From assembly GCA_963825645.1 (NCBI GenBank), contig CAWGTT010000001.1, positions 372,001 through 436,000 on the forward strand: 64,000 bases of DNA, given 5' to 3'. This DNA is from JADJPO01 sp963825645 (GTDB taxonomy: Bacteria > Actinomycetota > Actinomycetes > Actinomycetales > Kineosporiaceae). Below are positions 1-8,316 of the stretch, one piece after another (positions within the stretch are counted from its first letter, which is position 1; every line of letters begins with the position of its first letter). Under the pieces are notes generated by a model. It was given only the letters and a program-made list of their open reading frames with translations, did no database searches and was not told the origin of the DNA. The position numbers and the translations under genes are program-made.

Positions 1-2543
1 TCGGACCAGCCGGTGACCACACCGAGCGCGGCTGTGGCCTCGGTGTCGAGACGGTCCAGCCAGTGCGGTGCCCGGGGCAGAAGCGCGGCGAGCACCGGGT
101 CGGTCCCGGGCCCCGCCGTGGGCCAGCCGATCTCGCTCCGCAGCCACCAGGCGGTGTAGGACGGACGCCGGCCGCGCCAGGAGGTCACTGCCTCGCCGCG
201 GGTCCCCTCGACGAGAACACCCACCGGCTCGACCAGCGCACGGCGGGCCGCCGGGTCGGCGAGCAGCAGGTCGACCAGTCCGGCCAGCGCGTCCTGCCTC
301 ACCAGGTCGAGGTCCCGGACGGCGACGAGCTCACCGTCGATCCGTGCGGCCAGCAGCTCCTGGATCCGCCCGGCCCGGGACGCCGAGTGCGCCAGCTCCT
401 CGGCCCAGTCCGCCATGCCGTCCAGCTCACCCGGCAGACCGGGCAGCTCGCCCGAGGCGCCGAGCTCGCGCAGGTCGACCTCCTCGGCGCACACCAGCAC
501 CGGCCGGGCCGCCACCCCCACGGCATGGAGCACGTCGGAGCGCCAACGGTGGACCAGGTCCTGCCCGGCCAGGCCCGCCGCGTCGGTGTCGACCAGCTGC
601 GCCATCGGCGAGCCCGGCTGCAGCAGGAGTCCGGCGGGCACCAGGTCGCCCTCGGTGTCCGGCACGGCCAGCTCGGTCAGCCAGGGGAGACCGCCGACGT
701 CGTGCCCTGCATCCAGGCACTGCTGGACCAGAGTGAGGACCGCCTCGGTGAGATCGACGGCGTCCGGGTCGTCCACGCTCGCCCGGACGGCCGCGACCAC
801 CGCCGGGTGAGCCAGCAGGGACGGCGCGTCGGCGCGCTGCGCACCGAGCCGGTGCAGCAGCTGCGCGACCGTGGCGTCGGCGGCCGACCGCGGCGCGATG
901 ATCCGCACCCCGTACCGGGCCAGGACCTCGGCGACCGGCGTGGCTACGTCCTCGAGCAGGACCGTTCCGCGAGCCCCGCGTACGGTCCGCAGCCCGCCGC
1001 CCTCGGTGATCACCGGGACGGCGAGCGCGGTCAGCGCCTCCCGGGCCGCCGGGTCACCGGCTGCCGGGGCCAGCGAGGCCAGCCACTGCCGCCAGGCGTC
1101 GTCGGCATCCGGGCCGGATGGGCCCGGCCACTGCTCCACCAGATCGGCCGGCTCGGCTCTGGCGACATCGAGCATCCTGAGCAGCGGTCCGTGCACGGCC
1201 GGAACGTCGACCAGGCTCTCGAACCGGGCACCCAGCGCAGCGACCAGCCCGGCGTGGTCGGCCCCCGGTCCTTCCAGCACCACGGCGTCCCGCGGGCGGA
1301 TCGCGCCCCGGCCACCGGCCCGGGGCAGGACGCGTGCGGAACGCAGCCTGGCGAGCACCGCCTCGCGCAGGGAGGCGTCGAACCAGCCGGCCGGCAACGC
1401 GGCGGACGCGCTGGGCAGCAGGTCCAGCACGCTGCGCCCGCCGAGCGGCCCGCTGGCGTCGACGCCTCGCTCGACCAGGTTCTCGGCGAGCTCGGCGAAG
1501 GCGCTGGCCGCCGCCGCGATGACGGCGTCGGCGACCGGCCCCGGATGCACGGTCCGCCGGTCGGGTTCCACCGGAAGCCGGGCCAACAGCATCACCGGCC
1601 AGGGCAGCGGCTCGTCGGTGGGAGTCGGTGCGTGGACCACGGCCGCCCAGTCCTGCGACGCGCCCTCCCCGAGGCCCCGCCGACCGAGCGGCACCGCCCA
1701 GGTGACCTCGAACAGCGACCGTTCGCGGTCCTCGACGGGCAGGTGCTCGAGGTCGATGTCGAGGTGCCGTCCCCGGTGGCTGTGCACCAGCCACCGGTCG
1801 TGGACGTCGGCGAGGCGGCGCGCGGCATGCCCGTCCCGTTCGATGACCACCTCGGCGAGGGCGGGCAGGGCCAGCAGCAGCGCGTCGTCGACCTCGCCGA
1901 GCAGAGTGTCCGCGAGCTCGTGGGCCCGGGCGTCGCGCAGCGGCAGGACGACGACGGTGTCGTAGCCCTGCGGCACGTCGACCGAAGCCGACCCGGAGCC
2001 CGGGAAGGGCAGTCGCAGCGCCGGCACCCGGTCCTGGCGCCTGTTCAGCTCGGCGGCCAGAGCGGGGTGGTGGGCGGCGAGCGCACGGACCCGGTCGAGG
2101 GTGTCCTGGCGGTCGAACCGCACGGCGGCGTCCCGGCCGGCGACGGCGGGTGTGTCCGTGATCGCCAGAACGGCGGCGAACCCGACCCCGAACCGTCCGG
2201 TGGCCTCGCCATCGTCGCGCTTGGCCGAGGCCCGCAGTGTGGACAGGCCGAGGACACCCGCGGCGTCCAGCGGGGCCCCGGTGTTGGCGGCCAGCAGCCG
2301 GTTCTCTTCGAGCCGCAGCAGCAGCCTGCCCGGCCGACCGGAGGCGGCGGCGGCGTCGGCGGCGTTCTGGGCGAGCTCGACGACCAGGCGGTTCCGATAG
2401 CCGCCGTGGACGAGGTCGTCCTCGCTGTTGGCGTCCTCACGCAGACGTTCCGGCGAGGCGGCCCATATCCGTAGTACCCGGTCGCGGATCGCCGCCGTCC
2501 CGAACGGATCGGCGGCTTCGGTACGGTCCGGGCGACCTGTCAC
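1..2543 (-). CDS. Sacsin N-terminal ATPase-like (GHKL/Hsp90-type) protein, 3' end cut by window
   Basis: Open on the minus strand from a GTG at 2543 through position 1 (847 codons, C-terminus missing). A TAG lies six codons upstream of that GTG, so this is the first usable start. The N-terminal 200 residues show a GHKL ATP-binding fold: an N-box-like ELAQNAADAAAA, a LLAANTGAPLD loop in the place of the DxGxG motif, and a GRFGVGFAAVL glycine-rich lid. This is the arrangement of the sacsin/Hsp90-like ATPase domain found in large actinobacterial proteins of about 900-1000 residues. The rest is Ala/Leu-rich without a recognised domain. A chaperone-like ATPase role is family inference; no substrate is evident. 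The long open frame on the opposite strand is rich in His, Gln, Arg and Gly and reads as a shadow. Confidence 0.8.
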   Translation of the reverse strand, partial: MTGRPDRTEAADPFGTAAIRDRVLRIWAASPERLREDANSEDDLVHGGYRNRLVVELAQNAADAAAASGRPGRLLLRLEENRLLAANTGAPLDAAGVLGLSTLRASAKRDDGEATGRFGVGFAAVLAITDTPAVAGRDAAVRFDRQDTLDRVRALAAHHPALAAELNRRQDRVPALRLPFPGSGSASVDVPQGYDTVVVLPLRDARAHELADTLLGEVDDALLLALPALAEVVIERDGHAARRLADVHDRWLVHSHRGRHLDIDLEHLPVEDRERSLFEVTWAVPLGRRGLGEGASQDWAAVVHAPTPTDEPLPWPVMLLARLPVEPDRRTVHPGPVADAVIAAAASAFAELAENLVERGVDASGPLGGRSVLDLLPSASAALPAGWFDASLREAVLARLRSARVLPRAGGRGAIRPRDAVVLEGPGADHAGLVAALGARFESLVDVPAVHGPLLRMLDVARAEPADLVEQWPGPSGPDADDAWRQWLASLAPAAGDPAAREALTALAVPVITEGGGLRTVRGARGTVLLEDVATPVAEVLARYGVRIIAPRSAADATVAQLLHRLGAQRADAPSLLAHPAVVAAVRASVDDPDAVDLTEAVLTLVQQCLDAGHDVGGLPWLTELAVPDTEGDLVPAGLLLQPGSPMAQLVDTDAAGLAGQDLVHRWRSDVLHAVGVAARPVLVCAEEVDLRELGASGELPGLPGELDGMADWAEELAHSASRAGRIQELLAARIDGELVAVRDLDLVRQDALAGLVDLLLADPAARRALVEPVGVLVEGTRGEAVTSWRGRRPSYTAWWLRSEIGWPTAGPGTDPVLAALLPRAPHWLDRLDTEATAALGVVTGWS

Positions 2544-2765
2544 CGGGAGAGCCCGGTCCTAGCCGACATGCACTGCAGGCTAGCGCCACGCCGTCCCGGG
2601 ACCGTGCCGATGTCCTGGCCATCCCCGCCGACGGTCTAGGATGACCGCGAGGACCGGGGGGTGACGCCGGCCGGTAGCCGGCGGTCCCTCAACTCTCTTG
2701 CCCGTCAAGCACTTTCCTGTCTGTCGCCCGTCTCGTCGACGGTTCTCTCACTGCGTGGTGTCTGC

Positions 2766-3458
2766 ATGTCGTTTCGTCGTCCTCGCGCCGGTTCGCCTCT
2801 ACTGGCGGGAGTGCTCACTGTGCTCTGCGTGGCGTCCACGCTCACTCTGATGTCACCGGCCCGGGCCGCGGTCACCGGCCAGGTCCCGAGCTCCGTCCCG
2901 GCCGTGGCGCGGTCCGAGCCCGCCGCTACGCACGCGTCGGTGTCGGTCGGCGAGCTCCGGACGACGGGCGCTCGCACCGACGTCACGGTGCGCCGGCTGC
3001 GGCGGACCGCGCAGGCCCGGTGGGTCGACCACGTGGTCGACGAGCGCCTGGTGGCGATCGAGGGCTGCCTGGCGGACCCCTCCCGGTTCTCCTTCAGCTC
3101 GGGGGTGTACCGCTCGCATGTGAACACGCTCTGCCCCGGGGGGTTGGCATCGGCCCGCCGCGCCGCCGCGCGGCTGGTCGCCGACAGGCCCTGGTACCGG
3201 GTGCGCGTGCGGCCGGTGCCGGTCGTGGCGTTCACCATGGAGGCCGACCTGCAGGTCGGGCGGGGCGAACCGTTCGCCGCAGCCATCCGGCACCTACCGC
3301 AGCGCGACTTCACCTATGTCGAGGGCGACGATGTGTGGATGGTCTACGTCGGCACCGGGGTGACCCAGACGCAGCTGGACGCCGCGCGGGCGGCGTTCGC
3401 CCATGAACTGGGTATCGGTGTCGGCCGGGTCACGGTAGCGCCGGTGCGCCTGGGGTAG
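2766..3458 (+). CDS. Secreted protein of unknown function
   Basis: A 230-residue protein starting MSFRRPRAGSP at 2766. The first ~35 residues form a classical signal peptide: basic n-region, hydrophobic core (LLAGVLTVLCVASTLTLM) and a likely cleavage after SPARA. The frame stays open upstream to 2661, but those residues would put charged sequence before the signal peptide, so the inner ATG is preferred. The mature part has two cysteines (GCLAD, TLCPG) that could form a disulfide, and a C-terminal region with alternating hydrophobic residues (VWMVYVGTGVT). I recognise no family. A TAGGAT hexamer near 2638 is a possible -10 element. The gene is convergent with the TetR gene, which ends 11 bases further on. 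Confidence 0.7.
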   Translation: MSFRRPRAGSPLLAGVLTVLCVASTLTLMSPARAAVTGQVPSSVPAVARSEPAATHASVSVGELRTTGARTDVTVRRLRRTAQARWVDHVVDERLVAIEGCLADPSRFSFSSGVYRSHVNTLCPGGLASARRAAARLVADRPWYRVRVRPVPVVAFTMEADLQVGRGEPFAAAIRHLPQRDFTYVEGDDVWMVYVGTGVTQTQLDAARAAFAHELGIGVGRVTVAPVRLG

Positions 3459-3469
3459 CAGCCACGATC

Positions 3470-4192
3470 TCAAGAACTGTCCGGGCGGGCCCGCGCGACG
3501 AGATCGGCGAGCACCGCCTCCACTGTCTGCTCGACGTACGGCGCGGCTCGACTGACCAACGGCCGGAGCTGACCGAACACCTCCATCACGGTCACGCCGT
3601 GAACGCGCACGAAGGCATCGACGACGAGGGCCAGGGCCTCGACGGGCAACGCGTAGCCGCGACGTCGCGCCAGCCTGTCGAACTCTCCGGCGGTCGTCGG
3701 GTCGAGGCTGGACGCCCTGCGCTGCAGCGACTGCTCGTCCAGCCGGTGCTCGTCCTGTAGCCGGGTCACGAGCGCGATGAGCAGGTCGCCGACCCGTGCG
3801 CCGGAGGCGATCGTGGCGGCGGGTGCGACGTATCCCGGGACGGGTGCGCCGTAGAGCAACCCGAAGCGGGCCGGGTTCGCGACCCCCCACGCCCGATAGG
3901 CGAGCAGTGCGGCACGTGCCGCGTCGAGGGCATCGTCATGACCGGCGGCGGCCTCGTGCACGGCGTCCGCCTGGTCTTCGAACGCGGAGATGACCAGGTC
4001 GGTCAGCAGGTCGTCCCGGCTCGGGAAGTACCGGTACAGCGCGGACGGCGCCATCGCGACGGTCCGCGCGACCGCGCGTAGCGAGAGTCCAGCCGCGCCA
4101 CTGGTCTCGAGCTCGGTGGTCGCCGCCATCCGGATGGCCTCGAGGACCTCGGTGCGTCGGCGGCTGCGACGGCTCGGTGCGGCGTCGGACAC
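3470..4192 (-). CDS. TetR-family repressor with WHG-type C-terminal domain
   Basis: 240 residues from a GTG at 4192 (VSDAAPSRRSRRR). The helix-turn-helix lies at about residues 20-70 and includes GLSLRAVARTVAMAPSALY followed by RYFPSRDDLLTDL, the usual TetR recognition helix. The C-terminal part contains YRAWGVANPARFGLLYG, typical of the TetR_C_33 (WHG) ligand domain. The frame stays open far upstream because of the GC-rich antisense of the next gene, but family length fits the GTG chosen. It is divergent from a membrane-protein gene, and the 141-base gap holds four copies of an operator-like dyad, so it most likely represses itself and that neighbour. The inducer is unknown. Confidence 0.85.
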   Translation of the reverse strand: MSDAAPSRRSRRRTEVLEAIRMAATTELETSGAAGLSLRAVARTVAMAPSALYRYFPSRDDLLTDLVISAFEDQADAVHEAAAGHDDALDAARAALLAYRAWGVANPARFGLLYGAPVPGYVAPAATIASGARVGDLLIALVTRLQDEHRLDEQSLQRRASSLDPTTAGEFDRLARRRGYALPVEALALVVDAFVRVHGVTVMEVFGQLRPLVSRAAPYVEQTVEAVLADLVARARPDSS

Positions 4193-4212
4193 CCCAGCAG
4201 GGTAACAGATTG

Positions 4213-4296
4213 GAGAACATCGTTCGCAAAGAGAGCATCGCTCTTGAATTACGTCCTCATCTAGAGAACACTGTTCTCTACAAGAGCACCGCTCTC
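4213..4296. promoter_or_regulatory. Four operator-like dyads in the TetR/membrane-protein divergent region
   Basis: Four related inverted repeats of the form GAGMRC-3 nt-GYTCTC are centred at about 4220, 4238, 4271 and 4289. The third is a perfect 17-base palindrome (AGAGAACA-C-TGTTCTCT, 4263-4279). The others match in the core gaac/gttc or gagc/gctc arms. The spacing is 18, 33 and 18 bases, so the sites form two equal pairs. They lie between the two divergent start codons (4192 and 4334), as expected for sites bound by the adjacent TetR protein. Binding by that protein is inference. Confidence 0.7.
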
Positions 4297-4333
4297 GACG
4301 GCCGTCCGAGGCCCGTCCGACCAAGGAGGACCC

Positions 4334-5098
4334 ATGAGTGTCACCGAATTCGCGACATCCGGCCCCGTCACACCCTCGACCCCCGACTCCGCGCCTCGTC
4401 GCCGCCCGCTCACCGGTGCCCTGCTCGTCGGCTCGGGCGTCGTCGCGACGATCGGTTCGACGATCCTGTCGGTGGTCTTCGACTGGCCGGCCGTGCTCGA
4501 CGAGCCGGGCACGACCGTCCTTGCGTTGTTCGCCGCGGACGAGCAGGCGATCCGCGCCGGCTTCTACCTCATGCTGGTCAGCAGCCTGCTCCTCGTCCCC
4601 GCCGCATTCGGTGTCGAGGCCGCTGTGACCCGCACCACCTGGGGCACTCGGGCGATGACGACGTTCGGGGTCGCCGGAGCGCTGTTCCAGATCCTGGGCT
4701 GGGTCCGCTGGCCGATCACAGTGCCGTACCTGTCGAATGCCTACGCCGCGGCGCCCGACCCGGTCACCCGGCAGGCGGTCGCCTCGTCCTTCGACGTCCT
4801 GAACCGTTACAGCGGCGGGGCGGTCGGCGAGCATCTGGGCTGGCTGTTCCAGGGCGTCTGGGCGGTGTTCGTCGGGGTCGTCGTGCTGCGCGCCGTCGGG
4901 GTGCCTCGCTGGTTCAGCGCCCTCGGCCTCGTTCTGGCCGCGGTCTGGGCGGTGGCGGTGCCGGGTTCGGCGATCCTTCAGGCAGAGGTGCTGAACGAGA
5001 TCGGGCAACCGGTCTACGTGGCCTGGTACGTCTGGCTTCTGCTCCTGGGCGTCGGGTTCGTGATGCGCCGGGTGGGGGCAGGTCACGCTGGGGGATGA
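4334..5098 (+). CDS. Multi-pass membrane protein, DUF4386-like
   Basis: 254 residues with a strong Shine-Dalgarno (aaggagga) six bases before the ATG. After a Pro/Ser/Thr-rich cytoplasmic N-terminus there are about six hydrophobic segments: LLVGSGVVATIGSTILSVV, FYLMLVSSLLLVPAAFGV, GVAGALFQILGWV, a pair around LFQGVWAVFVGVVV and ALGLVLAAVWAV, and a C-terminal WYVWLLLLGVGFVM. Loop residues such as YAAAPDPVTRQAV and the length suggest the DUF4386 family, whose function is not known. It is divergent from the TetR gene and probably its target. Its last 16 bases overlap the end of the WavE-type gene on the other strand. A fragment of what looks like a related membrane protein occurs at 61721-62019. 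Confidence 0.75.
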   Translation: MSVTEFATSGPVTPSTPDSAPRRRPLTGALLVGSGVVATIGSTILSVVFDWPAVLDEPGTTVLALFAADEQAIRAGFYLMLVSSLLLVPAAFGVEAAVTRTTWGTRAMTTFGVAGALFQILGWVRWPITVPYLSNAYAAAPDPVTRQAVASSFDVLNRYSGGAVGEHLGWLFQGVWAVFVGVVVLRAVGVPRWFSALGLVLAAVWAVAVPGSAILQAEVLNEIGQPVYVAWYVWLLLLGVGFVMRRVGAGHAGG

Positions 5099-5946
5099 CC
5101 GGCCCGCTCCATCATCCGGTTCCAGTCGTTGCGCCAGACGTACTGCCACAGCGGCATCTGCGCGACGATGTCCTCGAAGGGCAGCGACACACCGATCTGC
5201 CAGTTCTCGACGCACTCGAAGTTGGCGACCAGGCTTCGTTCGGAGGCCACGCGCAGCTCGGCGCTGTAGTGGCCGATGTGCTCGTAGCGCACCTCGATCC
5301 CGTGCCGGCGAAGGGCCCCGAGCCACAGCACCTGCTCGTTGACGTAGCGGGACTGCAGCGTGGGCACCAGGTCGGGGTCGGGCCGGGGCCGGTCGCAGAA
5401 CCACGAGGCGTTCTCCCGCTCGTCGATCAGCTCGGTGGCCCACAGGTCGACCAGGTCGGCGCGCCGCCCGATGTGCACGATGTCGGAGGGGTGGAACAGG
5501 TAGCCGCGCATGGCGTTCGCCGGCCGGACCGCCACGTGCGGCATCACGATCCGCTGCGAGAACAGGCGCAGCTCGGCCGGTCCGGCGGGGCCGAGGTCGC
5601 GGCACCAGTCCAGTAGCGCGGCGCTGCGCAGCGGGGTGTCGTTTCGGAGCTTCACCACGTACTCGCGGGTGGCCCGCGCCAGACCGGCCTTCGTCGAGGT
5701 GAGCATGCGGTTGGTGTTGAGCAGCCGCGGACCCGGCCGCCTCCTCTCGTCGAGGTAGGCCACCGAGCCCGGGTCCTTGCTCAGCACCAGGTGGTCGACG
5801 TCCAGGCCGGCGACATCGGCGTCCTTCCAGGTCGAGACGATGAGCTCGGCCCGGGGAAGGAAACGGCGGACGCTGGCCACGACCTCGGGCAGAGCAGCCG
5901 TCGCCGGACCCTGCACGACTACGCTGACCTCACCGTCGCTGATCAC
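5083..5946 (-). CDS. WavE-family (LPS synthesis-like) protein
   Basis: 287 residues from a GTG at 5946. The N-terminus SVVVQGPAT followed by LPRAELIVSTWKDADV, and the middle part NTNRMLTSTKAGLARATREYV then KLRNDTPLRS, match the WavE family as I know it. WavE proteins are associated with lipopolysaccharide and capsule loci and are thought to be glycosyltransferase-like. KLRNDTP resembles the Asp-containing motif of that group. No membrane segment is seen. The gene is divergent (65-base gap) from the glycan-type cluster at 6012-10934 and probably belongs to the same locus. The exact reaction is not assigned. Confidence 0.75.
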   Translation of the reverse strand: MISDGEVSVVVQGPATAALPEVVASVRRFLPRAELIVSTWKDADVAGLDVDHLVLSKDPGSVAYLDERRRPGPRLLNTNRMLTSTKAGLARATREYVVKLRNDTPLRSAALLDWCRDLGPAGPAELRLFSQRIVMPHVAVRPANAMRGYLFHPSDIVHIGRRADLVDLWATELIDERENASWFCDRPRPDPDLVPTLQSRYVNEQVLWLGALRRHGIEVRYEHIGHYSAELRVASERSLVANFECVENWQIGVSLPFEDIVAQMPLWQYVWRNDWNRMMERAGHPPA

Positions 5947-6011
5947 CGCTGGTATATCGCCGCCCGGTGGGCGGCCCTTGAGTACGGCGTGGTGATGCCG
6001 ATAACCGGTGC

Positions 6012-7589
6012 GTGTCCACCTCTACTGCCGCCTCTACTGCCGCCCGCGACGTGAGCACCTGCCTTCTCGTCGGGGACGACGTCGATGCCGCGTTGTCCAC
6101 CGTCGAGGCCGTGCGCGCGCTCGGCGCGGTGGTGGTCGCCGTCCCGCAGTCGTTGGCCGCGCGGGTGCTCGAGGCCCTAGGCGCGCCGCACGCCGGTGAG
6201 GTGACCACGGTGGTCGAGATCCCGCCCGCGGCCGGGGTCGGCGACGCCTGGAACCTGGCGCTGCAGGCCGCACCGACCGATGTCTGCCTGCTGCTGCACG
6301 CCGGGGAGGTGCTCGTCGCCGGGCGACCCGGACCCGGCGAGGTGTTCACCGCGGCCACGGTGGTCGAGCAGACCGAACCGCTCACACCGCCGGAGCGGCT
6401 GGGCAACGTGCGGGTCGTGGACCGTCGCCGGTGCCGGTTCACCGGAATGCTGCGTTCCGGGCTCGAGGTCGCTCTCGACCAGCCGGACGGTGCCCCGCTC
6501 GCCGCCGGCCACGGCAGCACCGTGATCGTCGACCTCGGCGCCTGGATCGGCCCGGAGTACGCCGCGTGGCTCCAGTTCGCCGCCCGGCACCTGGACGCCA
6601 CCCATGACCCCGCCGAGCTGGTCGACCTGGCCGCGATGCTGGCCGCCACGGGTGAGGCCGACGGCGCCGCGGCGCGGCTGTTGACGGTGCACGGCGCCCT
6701 GGACGGCGATCTCGGGCGGCGCGCGGCCCGGCTGCTCTGCGTGCTCGGCCAGCGGCATGCCCGGATCCACGAGGTCGAGCTGGCGGTGCAGGAATGGCGC
6801 CGGCTGTCTGCGGGGCGGCCTGGCGCGCCGCCCGCATCGGCCAGCTCGAGCACACCCGGCCCGGCCTTGGCGCTCCACGGTCTGACCCTGCTCAGCGCAC
6901 AGCGACCCGGCGAGGCCGCCACGCAGCTCGCGGCAGCGCTCGAAGCCGGCCTCGTCGACGAGGACGGTGTGGGCATCGACCGGGGCTGGGTGCGGAGCGC
7001 GCTGTTCGACGCCCGGGCCGCCTCGCAGCGCAGCGCCTCGGTGCTCCCGCGCGTCTTCGCCGAGATCGACGTGGTGCTGGAGACCACGCAGGCCACGAAC
7101 GCGCTGATCGACCTGTGGATCCAGGCAGGGCCTGCGCTGTCGCAGATGCTGGAGAAGGTGACCGGCCGGCGCCGCCGGCTGCTCGCCGCCGCGTGTCTCC
7201 AACGCGCCGCCCTGCTCGGCTCGCGCAGCTGCATCGACCTGGCGCAGTTCCTGTGGCGGGGCGATCAGGAGACCGCGACGCTGCTGGTCCACGTGGCTGC
7301 GTCGTGCGGGGGCCTCGGCGTGGCCGATGCCCTGGTCTGGTCGCGCAGGCTGCGCTCCACGCACGGCGCAGCGGCCTGCCCGCTCCCACTGCTGGCGGCC
7401 GGGGTGGCCACTCCGGCGGTGACCCGGGTGCTGGCCGCCGCCGCGCTGATCCACGACCTGAACGACGACCGGGGCAAGGCGCTGCTCCAGGCGGCTGCGA
7501 TCGACCTGCACCCCGCGGCGATGGACGGCGCGATGCGGCGCCTGCACGGCCAGGCACCCGACCTGGAGAAGCTGCTCGCCCACGTCTGA
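6012..7589 (+). CDS. Degenerate GT2-like domain with helical repeat region
   Basis: 525 residues from GTG 6012; an in-frame GTG at 6051 (VSTCLLVGDD) fits the start of the fold better and may be the real start, neither having a clear Shine-Dalgarno. The first ~200 residues follow the layout of GT2 glycosyltransferases that precede TPR repeats. However, the usual metal-binding LDADE is LHAGE here (in DVCLLLHAGEVLV), and the usual ARNLALE is AWNLALQ. The remainder, about residues 200-525, is Ala/Leu-rich and helical, resembling TPR-like repeats. The gene opens a co-directional cluster whose next five genes encode sugar- and phosphate-handling enzymes. It probably no longer transfers sugar and may have a structural role; that is inference. 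Confidence 0.6.
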   Translation: MSTSTAASTAARDVSTCLLVGDDVDAALSTVEAVRALGAVVVAVPQSLAARVLEALGAPHAGEVTTVVEIPPAAGVGDAWNLALQAAPTDVCLLLHAGEVLVAGRPGPGEVFTAATVVEQTEPLTPPERLGNVRVVDRRRCRFTGMLRSGLEVALDQPDGAPLAAGHGSTVIVDLGAWIGPEYAAWLQFAARHLDATHDPAELVDLAAMLAATGEADGAAARLLTVHGALDGDLGRRAARLLCVLGQRHARIHEVELAVQEWRRLSAGRPGAPPASASSSTPGPALALHGLTLLSAQRPGEAATQLAAALEAGLVDEDGVGIDRGWVRSALFDARAASQRSASVLPRVFAEIDVVLETTQATNALIDLWIQAGPALSQMLEKVTGRRRRLLAAACLQRAALLGSRSCIDLAQFLWRGDQETATLLVHVAASCGGLGVADALVWSRRLRSTHGAAACPLPLLAAGVATPAVTRVLAAAALIHDLNDDRGKALLQAAAIDLHPAAMDGAMRRLHGQAPDLEKLLAHV

Positions 7590-7659
7590 TCTCGACCTGC
7601 ACCGGCCTGGGTCCGCCCTTCGCCTCAAGACGAGGAGCCCCTTCACCGAGGTAGAGCGG

Positions 7660-8316
7660 GTGGAGATCCTGTGCCACCGCGGATGGTGGACGACCCCCGA
7701 GGAGCGCAACAGCGCCCGCGCGCTGAGTCGGGCCTTCGCCGCCGGGCTGGGCGTCGAGACCGACCTGCGCGACCTGGCCGGCCGGGTCGTGGTCAGCCAT
7801 GACCCGCCCGGTCCCGACCCGGACGCCGACGTTCCCGATCTCGCCGAGCTGCTGCGGATGTACGAGCAGGCGCCGAACGGACCGCTGGCCCTGAACGTCA
7901 AGGCCGACGGTCTCGCCGTCCGGGTGGCCGAGGCCCTGACCGAGACCGGCGCGCCGCCTGCCGAAGCGGGCGCGGGCGTCTACGCCTTCGACGCCTCGGT
8001 ACCCGACCAGCTGGCCTGGCTGCGGGCCGGCGTCCCGGTGTTCACCCGGCACAGCGACATCGAACCCGAGCCGGTGCTCTACCGGCAGTCGTCCGGGGTC
8101 TGGCTGGACGACTTCGGCCCGCGCCGGTGGTGGACCGCGGTCACCATCTCCGAGCACCTGCGCGCCGGAAAACGGGTGGCCGTGGTCTCTCCCGAGCTGC
8201 ACGGCCGCGACCACCGCGACGCCTGGGACGCGCTGCTCGGATCCGGCCTGGCCGGCGAGAAGCGCCTGGCACTGTGCACCGACCTCCCGTCCGAGGCGAT
8301 GGAGGCGTTCGGATGA
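7660..8316 (+). CDS. Glycerophosphodiester phosphodiesterase-like protein
   Basis: 218 residues from a GTG at 7660. The GDPD catalytic set is visible: HRG at residues 6-8, E33 and D35 in GVETDLRD, and H47 in VVVSHDP. LALNVKADGL supplies the conserved lysine region. The protein is short for the family (usual 240-300) and cytoplasmic, with no signal peptide, which fits the small subgroup found in capsule and surface-glycan loci rather than the secreted lipid-degrading enzymes. Its stop overlaps the ATG of the HAD gene (ATGA). The substrate is likely a phosphodiester-linked glycan precursor; this is inference from the neighbours. Confidence 0.75.
   Translation: MEILCHRGWWTTPEERNSARALSRAFAAGLGVETDLRDLAGRVVVSHDPPGPDPDADVPDLAELLRMYEQAPNGPLALNVKADGLAVRVAEALTETGAPPAEAGAGVYAFDASVPDQLAWLRAGVPVFTRHSDIEPEPVLYRQSSGVWLDDFGPRRWWTAVTISEHLRAGKRVAVVSPELHGRDHRDAWDALLGSGLAGEKRLALCTDLPSEAMEAFG

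Noticed and set aside
63..2474. Long plus-strand open frame of 803 codons
   Set aside because: Its translation is rich in His, Gln, Arg and Gly and shows no domain; the opposite strand holds a clear GHKL ATPase, so this is a GC-driven shadow.
2544..2765. Possible c-di-AMP-type riboswitch before the secreted protein gene
   Set aside because: Some GGGG-rich stretches recall it, but the conserved core could not be aligned.
6018..6048. Short direct repeat (ctctactgccgcc twice) at the start of the GT2-like gene
   Set aside because: Only encodes an Ser/Thr/Ala-rich start that may not be translated; too short to be meaningful alone.
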